Assembly: GCA_903854805.1 (NCBI GenBank)
Contig: CAINXK010000557.1
Location: forward strand, 1-12,276
Source of the DNA: an uncultured Anaerolineae bacterium
Lineage (GTDB): Bacteria > Chloroflexota > Anaerolineae > Anaerolineales > Villigracilaceae
DNA: 12,276 bases
Reading direction: 5' to 3'
The number at the start of each line of letters is the position of its first letter. The first letter of the stretch is position 1. Made by a program: the position numbers and the translations under genes. Of this stretch, positions 6,049 to 12,276 are shown in pieces. The notes below the pieces were generated by a model. That model was not told the origin of the DNA. It ran no database searches and worked only from the letters and a program-made list of their open reading frames with translations.

Positions 6049-6900
6049 TCAATTCTGAGATTTAAATTTCAAGAGTGACAATGCTTCTTCATTTGTCACC
6101 GGAATTGGCCCCGAATAAAGCCCCTTCTTCTTTAGCTCGTGGAAAAACAGCAGGGTTTCGGGCGGATAAACCTTGTGGTCAAGTAAAAAATCCATATCCT
6201 GGAAAAACGCGTGCGTCTCTTCATGGCGCACCAACTGCCCTTCAGACATTAAAATCATTTCATCTGCCAGCGGAATAAGATTTTCCAGACTATGCTCAAT
6301 TACGATCACCGTCATTTTCTGCTCATGCTTCAGCTTTCCCAGCACATCAAACACCCGCTTGCGGCTGATCGGATCCAGCATCGAGGTCGGCTCATCCAGG
6401 ATCATCACCCGCGGAGTCATGGCCAGCACCGCCGCCAGTGCCACCCGCTGCTTCTGACCACCCGAAATTTCATACGGTGGCTTGGATAACAGCGGCGTCA
6501 TATCCGTCAGATCACACACCCAATCCAGGCGTTCTTTAATCTCCGGAATCGACATACCCAGGTTTTCCATGCCAAACACCAGCTCGTCTTCCACCGTCAT
6601 CGCCGTAAACTGCGCCTCCGGATCAGAAAACACCATACCCACAACCTTCTGCAAGACCCCATTGTGATAGGCCTCCACTTCCGTGCCCATCACCTTGACG
6701 GTGCCTTCTTTAATGCCATGATACTGCCCAGGGATCAGACCGTCAATCGCATAAGCCAGTGAAGTCTTGCCCGAACCATTCTGCCCAATTACGCCGACAA
6801 ACTTTCCTTCTTCAATGGTCAAGTTGACATTTTTAATGGCGGTTACATCAGAATTAATATAACGCCAGGAAAAATCAGCAATTTCAATTATGGAACTCAT
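6049..6900 (-). CDS. ecfA1: ECF transporter ATPase subunit with intact signature
   Basis: This is the second ABC ATPase of the same importer, 283 residues from the ATG at 6900, which is chosen because GGAGG stands 4 nt before it and the domain starts immediately (SSIIEIADFSWRY). The reading frame extends 30 codons further upstream into ecfT, but those residues match nothing. Walker A is GQNGSGKTS (39-47), the signature ISGGQ (145-149), Walker B VMILDEPT (165-172) and the switch His H203. The Q-loop position, usually Gln in VFQDPE, is Ser here (VFSDPEAQF, S92). The start lies 10 nt after the ecfT stop, so expression is coupled. It would form a heterodimer with the downstream ATPase. Confidence 0.94.
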   Translation of the reverse strand: MSSIIEIADFSWRYINSDVTAIKNVNLTIEEGKFVGVIGQNGSGKTSLAYAIDGLIPGQYHGIKEGTVKVMGTEVEAYHNGVLQKVVGMVFSDPEAQFTAMTVEDELVFGMENLGMSIPEIKERLDWVCDLTDMTPLLSKPPYEISGGQKQRVALAAVLAMTPRVMILDEPTSMLDPISRKRVFDVLGKLKHEQKMTVIVIEHSLENLIPLADEMILMSEGQLVRHEETHAFFQDMDFLLDHKVYPPETLLFFHELKKKGLYSGPIPVTNEEALSLLKFKSQN

Positions 6901-6910
6901 CCAACCTCCA

Positions 6911-7768
6911 TCACAGCAACTTGCCCAACCAAGCAATAAACACCGATGTTTCCAAGGTGAAATACCCAAAACCAAACCGCAGCACAACAATTGTCACAAA
7001 AGTTAACGAGATGATGATCGTCAATGCTGAATCCAGCGGCTTGAACGAGTAATGCGTCAGCACATAATCCGGCCGTTTCACCTTGGCAGCTTCACCGATG
7101 AAAGCATATCCGCGAGCTACCAGGGCATTGGTAAACTCCTCCGCCCGGCGCAGAGAAAGCGCAAACAAAGGGATCATATACATAATATATTTACGCACCT
7201 TGTACCAAAGTGACTTGCCGGTCGGGTCAAATCCGCGCGCCTGCTCAGCCTGTCGGATAATGAAAAAATCCTCCAGCACCAACCCGGCCGAACGCAGCGA
7301 CATGGCGAACACATACGTCACCACAAATGGTATTTTAATAAAGCGCATCGCCACAATCACATCGCGTTCACGCGAGGTGCTCAGGAAAAACACCATCGTA
7401 AAGATCATCGGCAAAATGCGAAAATACACCACAATCGCATCCCGAACACGCTCCCAGTAAAAATTTATCCCAATAAACCGCACCAACAACTCATATTCCG
7501 GATGCGTCCCACCCAACACCGTATAAGATAGAAGAATCACCGACCCCATCGAAATCGCAACCGGAACATAGATTTTCAAAATCCTCATATCCACTCGGCT
7601 GTACCACATCAACAAAATAATAATCAGCATGATTAACGCATTCCATTCTGGAGAATAAATCAGAATGGGAAAAAGGCTGACCACCAGCATAAAAAATAGC
7701 TTTACAAATGGATGAATGACATAGATAGGTGATTTCTCTGGAACATAACCCAGCAGAGTTTTATTCAT
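6911..7768 (-). CDS. ecfT: ECF transporter transmembrane coupling subunit EcfT
   Basis: EcfT is the integral membrane scaffold that links the two ATPases to the substrate-binding S component. The 285 residues have hydrophobic segments near 24-55, 66-84, 110-130, 148-166 and 245-268. The two Ala-Arg-Gly coupling motifs that define the family are present: QARGFD with ARG at 177-179 and VARGYA with ARG at 218-220; these sit on the cytoplasmic coupling helices that contact the ATPases. The ATG at 7768 is preceded by GAGG seven nt away, right after the T-run of an intrinsic terminator. The ATPase genes follow with a 10-nt gap. Length and motifs are standard. Confidence 0.93.
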   Translation of the reverse strand: MNKTLLGYVPEKSPIYVIHPFVKLFFMLVVSLFPILIYSPEWNALIMLIIILLMWYSRVDMRILKIYVPVAISMGSVILLSYTVLGGTHPEYELLVRFIGINFYWERVRDAIVVYFRILPMIFTMVFFLSTSRERDVIVAMRFIKIPFVVTYVFAMSLRSAGLVLEDFFIIRQAEQARGFDPTGKSLWYKVRKYIMYMIPLFALSLRRAEEFTNALVARGYAFIGEAAKVKRPDYVLTHYSFKPLDSALTIIISLTFVTIVVLRFGFGYFTLETSVFIAWLGKLL

Positions 7769-7785
7769 GCGCTATCCTCTTAAGC

Positions 7786-7814
7786 AAAAACCGAGGGGGC
7801 TTTCGCCCCCACGG
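7786..7814 (-). terminator. Intrinsic terminator between the S-component gene and ecfT
   Basis: On the minus strand CCGTGGGGGC (7805-7814) pairs with GCCCCCTCGG (7791-7800) around a GAAA tetraloop, with one mismatch, followed by TTTTT (7786-7790). It begins about 33 nt after the S-gene stop and ends about 18 nt before the ecfT start, so it would end a share of transcripts after the S gene. In the other direction the hairpin is followed by ATTTT. Confidence 0.85.
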
Positions 7815-7846
7815 ATTTTATTTCCAAAAATCGGCTTGCCAGCGAA

Positions 7847-8479
7847 CTAAGCCAACCAACTCTTAACAAAAGCAGCGGTCTTGATCACAACCGGTGAAAG
7901 CGCCTTCAAGAGAATGAAGTTGAATACCAAACCGGCCACAACATTTCCACCGAACCAACCCCAGATGAACAGCGGCAAAGAATCCGTCGTCAGCAGGCCA
8001 AAACCCTTCAGCACCACCAGCGGAGACCACAACGCCCCAAAGGCCGAGGAAACAATCATCGCGCCCAGCAGGATCAAATAATCGCGGCCCTTCTTAAGGC
8101 GCGGATCAGCCTTGAAATAGCGGAAAGCCCACGCCGGCAAAAAAGCCTGTACAAAGTTGGCAGGAATATAAGCCATCGATACATAGAAAGGCGTTCCAGA
8201 AATGGCATTGGAGAAAAACGGGAAGATCGTACCCGCAATCACACCCCACATACCAAACCAGATCGAACCAACCTGCTGAACCGCAATACCAGTCCAGAAG
8301 AAATTGACACCAAAACCAAGCGGGAAGCTGATGCTACCAAACGCACCCACCACGAACCCGATCCCAATCAACAACGCAGTGATCACGATATGAATAACGT
8401 TTACAGAGCGTTTTTCGCCTTTTTCAACGGACCAAATTTGTTCAGCAGTAATTTCTTTGCCTGCAGACTGTGCTTGCAT
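7847..8479 (-). CDS. Probable ECF transporter S component, substrate unknown
   Basis: This 210-residue membrane protein is the first gene of the ECF cluster. About 27 polar N-terminal residues precede roughly five to six hydrophobic segments (near 28-48, 50-68, 74-92, 100-120, 133-154 and 166-192). Aromatic and glycine residues are frequent (SIWFGMWGVIAGTIFPFF, FIWGWFGGNVVAGLVFNF), with a short charged loop (FKADPRLKKGRDY, 126-138). Size, topology and position next to ecfT and two ATPase genes make it the substrate-binding S component. I do not recognise a specific vitamin family, and no biosynthetic gene nearby hints at a substrate. The ATG at 8479 has AGGAGG 5 nt upstream. It is separated from ecfT by a terminator, which could allow its excess expression. 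Confidence 0.8.
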   Translation of the reverse strand: MQAQSAGKEITAEQIWSVEKGEKRSVNVIHIVITALLIGIGFVVGAFGSISFPLGFGVNFFWTGIAVQQVGSIWFGMWGVIAGTIFPFFSNAISGTPFYVSMAYIPANFVQAFLPAWAFRYFKADPRLKKGRDYLILLGAMIVSSAFGALWSPLVVLKGFGLLTTDSLPLFIWGWFGGNVVAGLVFNFILLKALSPVVIKTAAFVKSWLA

Positions 8480-8828
8480 GAGAGCCTCCTGAAAATATCA
8501 TAATGTTTGGATGGGAGAAAACGAAATGGTTGGGAGAAACAAGAATATTATCGGATGATGAAGCGCTCCTCGTGCTGAAGATGTGTTAATCTCTTGTCAA
8601 CAAACTTGGTACTCTTTTTACAAACACTGCTATAAAAAAAAAGTTCCGCGCCCACAACCCAATTCCCAAACTTCCTCACACCATCGGCCCTTCCATCCAA
8701 AGATTCCTCAAAATTCAACCGCAATCTTCCCCCCGGCTAGCCCCTTATTTCGTACTATAATCAAACTTTAGCAAGAAAATTCCATTCAGAAGAACTGCGA
8801 AATTTAATGTTTTGCACGGAGAATAAAA
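8480..8828. other. Divergent control region between the S-component gene and pfk
   Basis: No gene is seen in these 349 nt. For the leftward gene a perfect TTGACA on the minus strand (8595-8600) has no well-spaced -10, and a GATAAT box (8547-8552) has no good -35, so its promoter stays undecided. The leader has two near-direct copies of TTTCTCCCAACC-like sequence (about 8510-8540, minus strand). I looked for TPP, FMN, cobalamin, folate and preQ1 riboswitch cores and did not recognise one. The rightward part holds the pfk promoter. Confidence 0.5.
8756..8761 (+). promoter_or_regulatory. Consensus -10 box for pfk
   Basis: A perfect TATAAT stands 67 nt before the pfk start codon; no convincing -35 is seen 16-18 nt upstream. 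Transcription would begin near 8768. The ribosome binding site is GGAG, 7 nt before the ATG at 8829. Confidence 0.5.
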
Positions 8829-9944
8829 ATGGCAACATACCAAAACGCAATCATAAAAAAAATCGCGATCAGCACCGGCGGCGGTGACGCCCCCGGCCTG
8901 AACGCCGTCATACGCGCCGCCGCCCTTTCCGCAATCAAACGCGGCTGGGAAGTCTACGGCGTCCGCGATGGCTTCCACGGCCTGCTCCTGCCCGAAGAAT
9001 ACCCCGATGGCGGCCTGATCGCCCTCACCCGCTCACGCGTCAGCGGCATCACTCACCTCGGCGGCACCATCCTCGGCACTAGCAACCGCAACAACCCCCT
9101 GCGCTACCCCATCCAGCACGCCGATGGCACCATCGAAGAAGTCGACCGCAGCGAAGAAATCGTCCGCAGCTTCCGCCTCCACCACATCGACGCCCTCATC
9201 ACCGTTGGCGGCGACGGCTCGCTCGCCATCGCCAGCGTCCTTGCCAGAAGAGGCCTGCGCCTCATCTCCGTCCCCAAGACCATCGACAACGACCTCGACA
9301 AAACCGACGTCACCTTCGGATTCGACACCGCTGTCGGCTTCGCCACCGAAGCCCTCGACCGCCTGCACTCCACCGCCGCATCCCACGGCCGCGTCATGGT
9401 CGTCGAAGTCATGGGACGCTACGCCGGCTGGATCGCCCTACACTCGGGCGTAGCCGGTTCCGCCGACGTCATCCTTATCCCCGAAAACCCCTACGACATC
9501 CATAAAGTCGTCGATAAGATCAAAGAACGCGATGCCCGTGGCAACAAATTCACCATCGTTGTCGTCGCCGAAGGCGCCACACCCATCGGAGGCGGCGTCT
9601 CCGTCGTCGAACACGAAGCCGGTCGCGCCGAACGCCTGGGTGGCGTTGGCGAAAAAGTCGCCGCCGAAATCCACGCCATCTCCGGCAAAGAAACCCGCGT
9701 CGTCGTCCTCGGACACCTGCTGCGCGGTGGCTCCCCCACCTCCTTCGACCGCCTGACCGCCCTGCGCTTCGGCGCCGCCGCCGTCCGCGGGCTCGAAGAA
9801 GGCCAGGGTGGCGTCATGGTCGCCCTCGACCCCCCACACGTCAAATACGTCCCCATCGAAGAAGCCATGGGCAAAATGAAAATGGTCCCCATGGATTGCG
9901 ACATCGTCCTGACCGCCCACGACCTCGGCATCTCCTTCGGATAA
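8829..9944 (+). CDS. pfkA: 6-phosphofructokinase, mixed ATP/PPi-type active site
   Basis: This cytoplasmic glycolytic enzyme phosphorylates fructose 6-phosphate to fructose 1,6-bisphosphate. The 371-residue protein has every catalytic block of the PfkA family: GGGDAPGLNAVIR (17-29), GGDGS (127-131), PKTIDND (149-155, catalytic D153), R188, MGR (195-197), VAEG with E248, R290, and HLLRGGSP with H296 and R299. The two residues that distinguish phosphoryl donors point in different directions: Gly130 (E. coli Gly104) is the ATP-type residue, whereas Lys150 (E. coli Gly124) is the residue of PPi enzymes. This Gly/Lys pair is known from the mixed group III enzymes, several of which use ATP. At 371 residues it is longer than the E. 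coli enzyme (about 320). The donor is therefore probably ATP but not proven. It is monocistronic, and strong codon bias to C-ending codons suggests high expression. Confidence 0.95.
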   Translation: MATYQNAIIKKIAISTGGGDAPGLNAVIRAAALSAIKRGWEVYGVRDGFHGLLLPEEYPDGGLIALTRSRVSGITHLGGTILGTSNRNNPLRYPIQHADGTIEEVDRSEEIVRSFRLHHIDALITVGGDGSLAIASVLARRGLRLISVPKTIDNDLDKTDVTFGFDTAVGFATEALDRLHSTAASHGRVMVVEVMGRYAGWIALHSGVAGSADVILIPENPYDIHKVVDKIKERDARGNKFTIVVVAEGATPIGGGVSVVEHEAGRAERLGGVGEKVAAEIHAISGKETRVVVLGHLLRGGSPTSFDRLTALRFGAAAVRGLEEGQGGVMVALDPPHVKYVPIEEAMGKMKMVPMDCDIVLTAHDLGISFG

Positions 9945-9961
9945 CCCCATACAACAAAACA

Positions 9962-9993
9962 ACGCGCCCGGCTCATCCAGCAGCCGGGCGCGT
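9962..9993. terminator. Hairpin terminator between convergent pfk and thrS
   Basis: ACGCGCCCGGCT (9962-9973) pairs perfectly over 12 bp with 9982-9993 around an 8-nt loop. On the minus strand TTGTTTTGT follows, good for thrS. On the plus strand the tail is less T-rich (CACTATTTAATT). Confidence 0.85.
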
Positions 9994-10037
9994 CACTATT
10001 TAATTACATCATGCAAACGCGCTTACATCCCGCACAA

Positions 10038-11840
10038 CTAAAGCTCGCTCGAACGCTTCGCAATCCGGTCCTTAACCAATGCCTGAAACTCATCGAACGG
10101 AATGTTATTCGTTTGGCTGCCATCCCGACCACGCAGCGAAACCGTCCCAGCCGCGCGCTCACTCTCACCGACCACCAGCATATAAGGCACCTTCATCAGC
10201 TGCGCCCCACGGATCTTGGCATTCATCCGCGCAGAATTCAAATCTGCGCTCGCCCGCACACCCTGCTCACGCAGCTGCGCCGCCAGTTGAACCGCATACT
10301 CATTCTGTCCATCCGTAATCGGGATCACCCGCACCTGCTCCGGCGCCAGCCAGACCGGGAAAGCCCCGGCGTAGTGCTCGATCAGGAAGCCGATCAAGCG
10401 TTCGTGCGTGGCAAGCGGCGCGCGGTGAATACAGAGCGGAACTTCATCCGCGCCATCCTTGTTGACAAATTTCAGGTCAAACCGTTCGGGGACGGCAAAA
10501 TCCACCTGGTTGGTTCCCAGTGTAAACTCCCGCCCAATTGCGCTCCAGATTTGTACGTCAATTTTCGGGCCATAAAAAGCCGCTTCGTTTTCCACTTCTA
10601 CAAACGGCACGCCGCCGTTTTGCATGGCACGCCGCACCATATCTTCAGTCTTGATCCACAGGCGCTCATTGTTAACATATTTCTTGCCCAGCCCGGCCTT
10701 GCCATGCAGCGAAAGGCGCATGATAAACTTCTCGATGCCAAACAGGTCATAGTAGGTTTTGTACATCGCGACCACGCCCATGAACTCCTGCTCAAACTGT
10801 TCCTCCGAACAGTAAATATGCGCATCGTTCATCTGCATCGAACGCACCCGCATCAGCCCAAACAGCTCACCAGATTTCTCATAGCGGTAACACGTCCCAT
10901 ACTCCGCCAATCGGATCGGCAGATCACGGTAAGAACGTGGCCTCGCCCCGAAAATCTTATGATGCATCGGGCAGTTCATCGGCTTGATGTAATACTTGAC
11001 ACCTTCCATTTCCATCGGCGGAAACATGCTTTCGGTGTAATAAGGCAAATGACCGGAACGCAGGAACAAATCTTCCTTGGTGATAACAGGCGTGCGCACA
11101 CGGCTATACCCGGCCTTAAGTTCCGTTTCTTTAACAAGTTTCTCGATCTCTTCGATCAGAATACCACCATTCGGCATCCATAACGGCAGCCCGGGGCCCA
11201 CCTCATCATCAAAGATGAAGATATCCAGCTCCTTACCCAGCTTGCGGTGATCGCGCTTCTTGGCCTCTTCCAGCATCAGCAAATACTGCTTCAGCTCATC
11301 CGGCTTTTCCCAGGCCGTACCATAAATACGCGTCAACATCTTATTCTTCTCGTCCCCGCGCCAATACGCCCCAGCAATCGACGTCAGCTTAAACGCCGAC
11401 GGATTGATCTGCCTGGTACTCTCTACATGCGGACCACGGCACAAGTCAACGAACGTATCGCTCTGGTACAACGAAATTTCCGGCTTCTCCGAAAGTGGGT
11501 TGCCATACTCATCCAACCCACCCTTTTCCAGCCCATCAATCAACTCCAACTTATACGGCTGATCCTTAAACACCTCGCGGGCTTCATCCGCAGAGACAAC
11601 CCTCTTCTCAAACTTATGCTGTCCAGACACAATCTGCCGCATACGCTTTTCAATCTTTTCCAGATCATCCTGCGTGATCGCCTGTGACAGCTCAAAATCA
11701 TAATAAAAACCATTTTCCACCGGCGGCCCAATCGTATACTTCGTTTCCGGATAAAACTCCAGAACCGCCTGCGCCATCACATGCGCCGCCGAATGTCGGA
11801 TGCGGTATAACTGCGTTTCTTCATAGCGTTCCTGAGCCAT
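10038..11840 (-). CDS. thrS: Threonyl-tRNA synthetase lacking the TGS domain
   Basis: The class II synthetase charges tRNA-Thr and edits Ser-tRNA-Thr in the cytoplasm. The 600 residues start almost directly in the N2 editing domain: HSAAH (16-20) and CRGPH (134-138) supply the editing-site His/Cys residues. The catalytic core has motif 2 with YRYE (318-321), and the zinc ligands C290 (MNCPMH), H341 (NDAHIYC) and H472 (CIHRA). Motif 3 is near THERLIGFLIEH (478-489). The anticodon-binding domain fills the last 100 residues. The usual N-terminal TGS (N1) domain of about 60 residues is absent: an in-frame stretch upstream codes for only ten more residues and contains no TGS sequence. The start at ATG 11840 has AAGGAG 7 nt before it. 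Expression is controlled by the T-box leader upstream. Confidence 0.97.
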   Translation of the reverse strand: MAQERYEETQLYRIRHSAAHVMAQAVLEFYPETKYTIGPPVENGFYYDFELSQAITQDDLEKIEKRMRQIVSGQHKFEKRVVSADEAREVFKDQPYKLELIDGLEKGGLDEYGNPLSEKPEISLYQSDTFVDLCRGPHVESTRQINPSAFKLTSIAGAYWRGDEKNKMLTRIYGTAWEKPDELKQYLLMLEEAKKRDHRKLGKELDIFIFDDEVGPGLPLWMPNGGILIEEIEKLVKETELKAGYSRVRTPVITKEDLFLRSGHLPYYTESMFPPMEMEGVKYYIKPMNCPMHHKIFGARPRSYRDLPIRLAEYGTCYRYEKSGELFGLMRVRSMQMNDAHIYCSEEQFEQEFMGVVAMYKTYYDLFGIEKFIMRLSLHGKAGLGKKYVNNERLWIKTEDMVRRAMQNGGVPFVEVENEAAFYGPKIDVQIWSAIGREFTLGTNQVDFAVPERFDLKFVNKDGADEVPLCIHRAPLATHERLIGFLIEHYAGAFPVWLAPEQVRVIPITDGQNEYAVQLAAQLREQGVRASADLNSARMNAKIRGAQLMKVPYMLVVGESERAAGTVSLRGRDGSQTNNIPFDEFQALVKDRIAKRSSEL

Positions 11841-11868
11841 TTTAAATCTCCTTATATGTCTAAATAAC

Positions 11869-11902
11869 AAAAAAACTCACGCCCATTGCTGGGGCGAGAG
11901 TT
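11869..11902 (-). terminator. thrS: Rho-independent terminator of the thrS T-box
   Basis: On the minus strand AACTCTCGCCC (11892-11902) pairs with GGGCGTGAGTT (11874-11884), one mismatch, followed by a run of seven T. It lies directly downstream of the T-box sequence and competes with the antiterminator. Confidence 0.93.
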
Positions 11903-12107
11903 TCAATCACGCGGTTCCACCCAGATTACCGCCTAAAACGGCATCTCTTTGAGCCAATAACGAGGCCAACCGATCGCCCTACTCTCCGAAGATTTCAGGG
12001 TCATGCTCGCGGGTGGTTTTCAGCGGTGGAAGCTGGAACTGGCTCTCAGTCAATGGCCTGTTCTCCCTGTCAGCATCCGGGTCACCTACTCGTCCCGGTC
12101 ATAGCTA
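11869..12107 (-). promoter_or_regulatory. T-box riboswitch, threonine-specific, controlling thrS
   Basis: The leader reads uncharged tRNA-Thr and lets RNA polymerase pass the terminator when threonine charging is low. The conserved T-box sequence TGGGTGGAACCGCG is at 11910-11923 (minus strand). GCGGT just before it can pair with ACCGC to form the antiterminator. Stem I is visible: GCT near its base, CGGG pairing with CCCG, the loop-E strand ACGAGTA, GGTG pairing with CACC, and the apical AGGGAGAACAGG and CTGAGAGCC elements. The specifier loop reads GAAAACCA, with ACC (12015-12017), a Thr codon, followed by the expected A at 12014. Codon, gene and motif agree. The 5' boundary is approximate. 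Confidence 0.95.
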
Positions 12108-12120
12108 CATTTCAACTGTG

Positions 12121-12194
12121 TGGGCGGAATAGGACTCGAACCTACGACCTTTGCGATGTCAACGCAATGCTCTAACCAACTGAGCTACCCGCCC
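12121..12194 (-). tRNA. tRNA-Val (anticodon GAC)
   Basis: The 74-nt cloverleaf is complete: acceptor GGGCGGG/TCCGCCC with one G-U pair, D arm GCTC/GAGC, anticodon stem TTGCG/CGCAA with loop TTGACAT (anticodon GAC, reads GUC/GUU), T arm GTAGG/CCTAT with loop TTCGAGT, and discriminator A. CCA is not encoded. It stands 13 nt upstream of the T-box leader on the same strand. Confidence 0.97.
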
Positions 12195-12206
12195 GGGTAG
12201 AAAAAT

Positions 12207-12236
12207 ATTATAAACGCAACTACCTCAAAATGGCAA
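12207..12236 (-). promoter_or_regulatory. Promoter of tRNA-Val and probably of thrS
   Basis: On the minus strand TTGCCA (12231-12236), an 18-nt spacer and a perfect TATAAT (12207-12212) place the start about 6 nt before the tRNA. No comparable promoter is seen between the tRNA and the T-box. Confidence 0.8.
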
Positions 12237-12276
12237 GTAAATAATTACATCAATTCACACATCTGCCAAAACCCAC

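Noticed and set aside
6901..6990. 30-residue N-terminal extension of the first ECF ATPase
   Set aside because: The extension overlaps ecfT out of frame and matches nothing, while the ATG at 6900 has a proper ribosome binding site and starts the domain.
8480..8828. Vitamin riboswitch before the ECF operon
   Set aside because: No conserved core of TPP, FMN, cobalamin, folate or preQ1 riboswitches could be recognised by eye; a covariance search would be decisive.
9438..9962. Antisense frames over pfk (also 3108-3548 over radA)
   Set aside because: Shadows of genes whose codons end in C; Gly/Asp/Glu-rich nonsense without motifs.
10011..11183. 390-codon open frame on the strand opposite thrS
   Set aside because: Lies antisense to an unambiguous synthetase gene and is open only because of the codon bias there; translation is His/Arg-rich without family features.

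Overview
The window looks like a chromosomal housekeeping segment of a bacterium. The flavour of the proteins, a T-box leader in front of thrS, a threonyl-tRNA synthetase without TGS domain and the mixed-type phosphofructokinase fit Chloroflexota (Anaerolineae-like). That placement is inference from familiarity, not from a search. No mobile element, CRISPR array or phage gene is visible.

Layout: (1) 1-324 is non-coding and carries a perfect 18-bp inverted repeat. (2) 325-1314, minus strand, is a Gfo/Idh/MocA-type NAD(P)-dependent oxidoreductase with its own consensus promoter at 1370-1398. (3) 1399-2216 is a long non-coding stretch with two tandem copies of a roughly 140-bp hairpin-bearing element sharing a 43-nt identical block. 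(4) 2217-3638, plus strand, is radA, ending at a terminator shared with the convergent translation operon. (5) 3706-5044, minus strand, is infC-rpmI-rplT (IF3, L35, L20) behind a near-consensus promoter at 5108-5136. infC has no ATG/GTG/TTG at its proper start and appears to begin at ATA. (6) 5202-8479, minus strand, is a complete ECF-type importer: S component, EcfT and two ATPases, with an intrinsic terminator between the S gene and ecfT. (7) 8829-9944, plus strand, is a phosphofructokinase, convergent with (8) thrS (10038-11840, minus), which sits behind a full T-box riboswitch with an ACC (Thr) specifier. (9) A tRNA-Val(GAC) lies 13 nt upstream of the T-box on the same strand and carries the only convincing promoter there, so tRNA and T-box-thrS are probably one transcript.

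How the genes work together: the translation functions (IF3, L35, L20, ThrRS, tRNA-Val) all show visible post-transcriptional control signals: a non-canonical infC start, intercistronic hairpins in the L20 operon and a tRNA-sensing attenuator. The four ECF genes make one importer of unknown substrate. Its two ATPases carry sequence deviations that would fall in the same composite ATP site. The most interesting items are the duplicated intergenic element, the ATA start of infC, the asymmetric ECF ATPases with the mid-operon terminator, and the tRNA-Val/T-box tandem.
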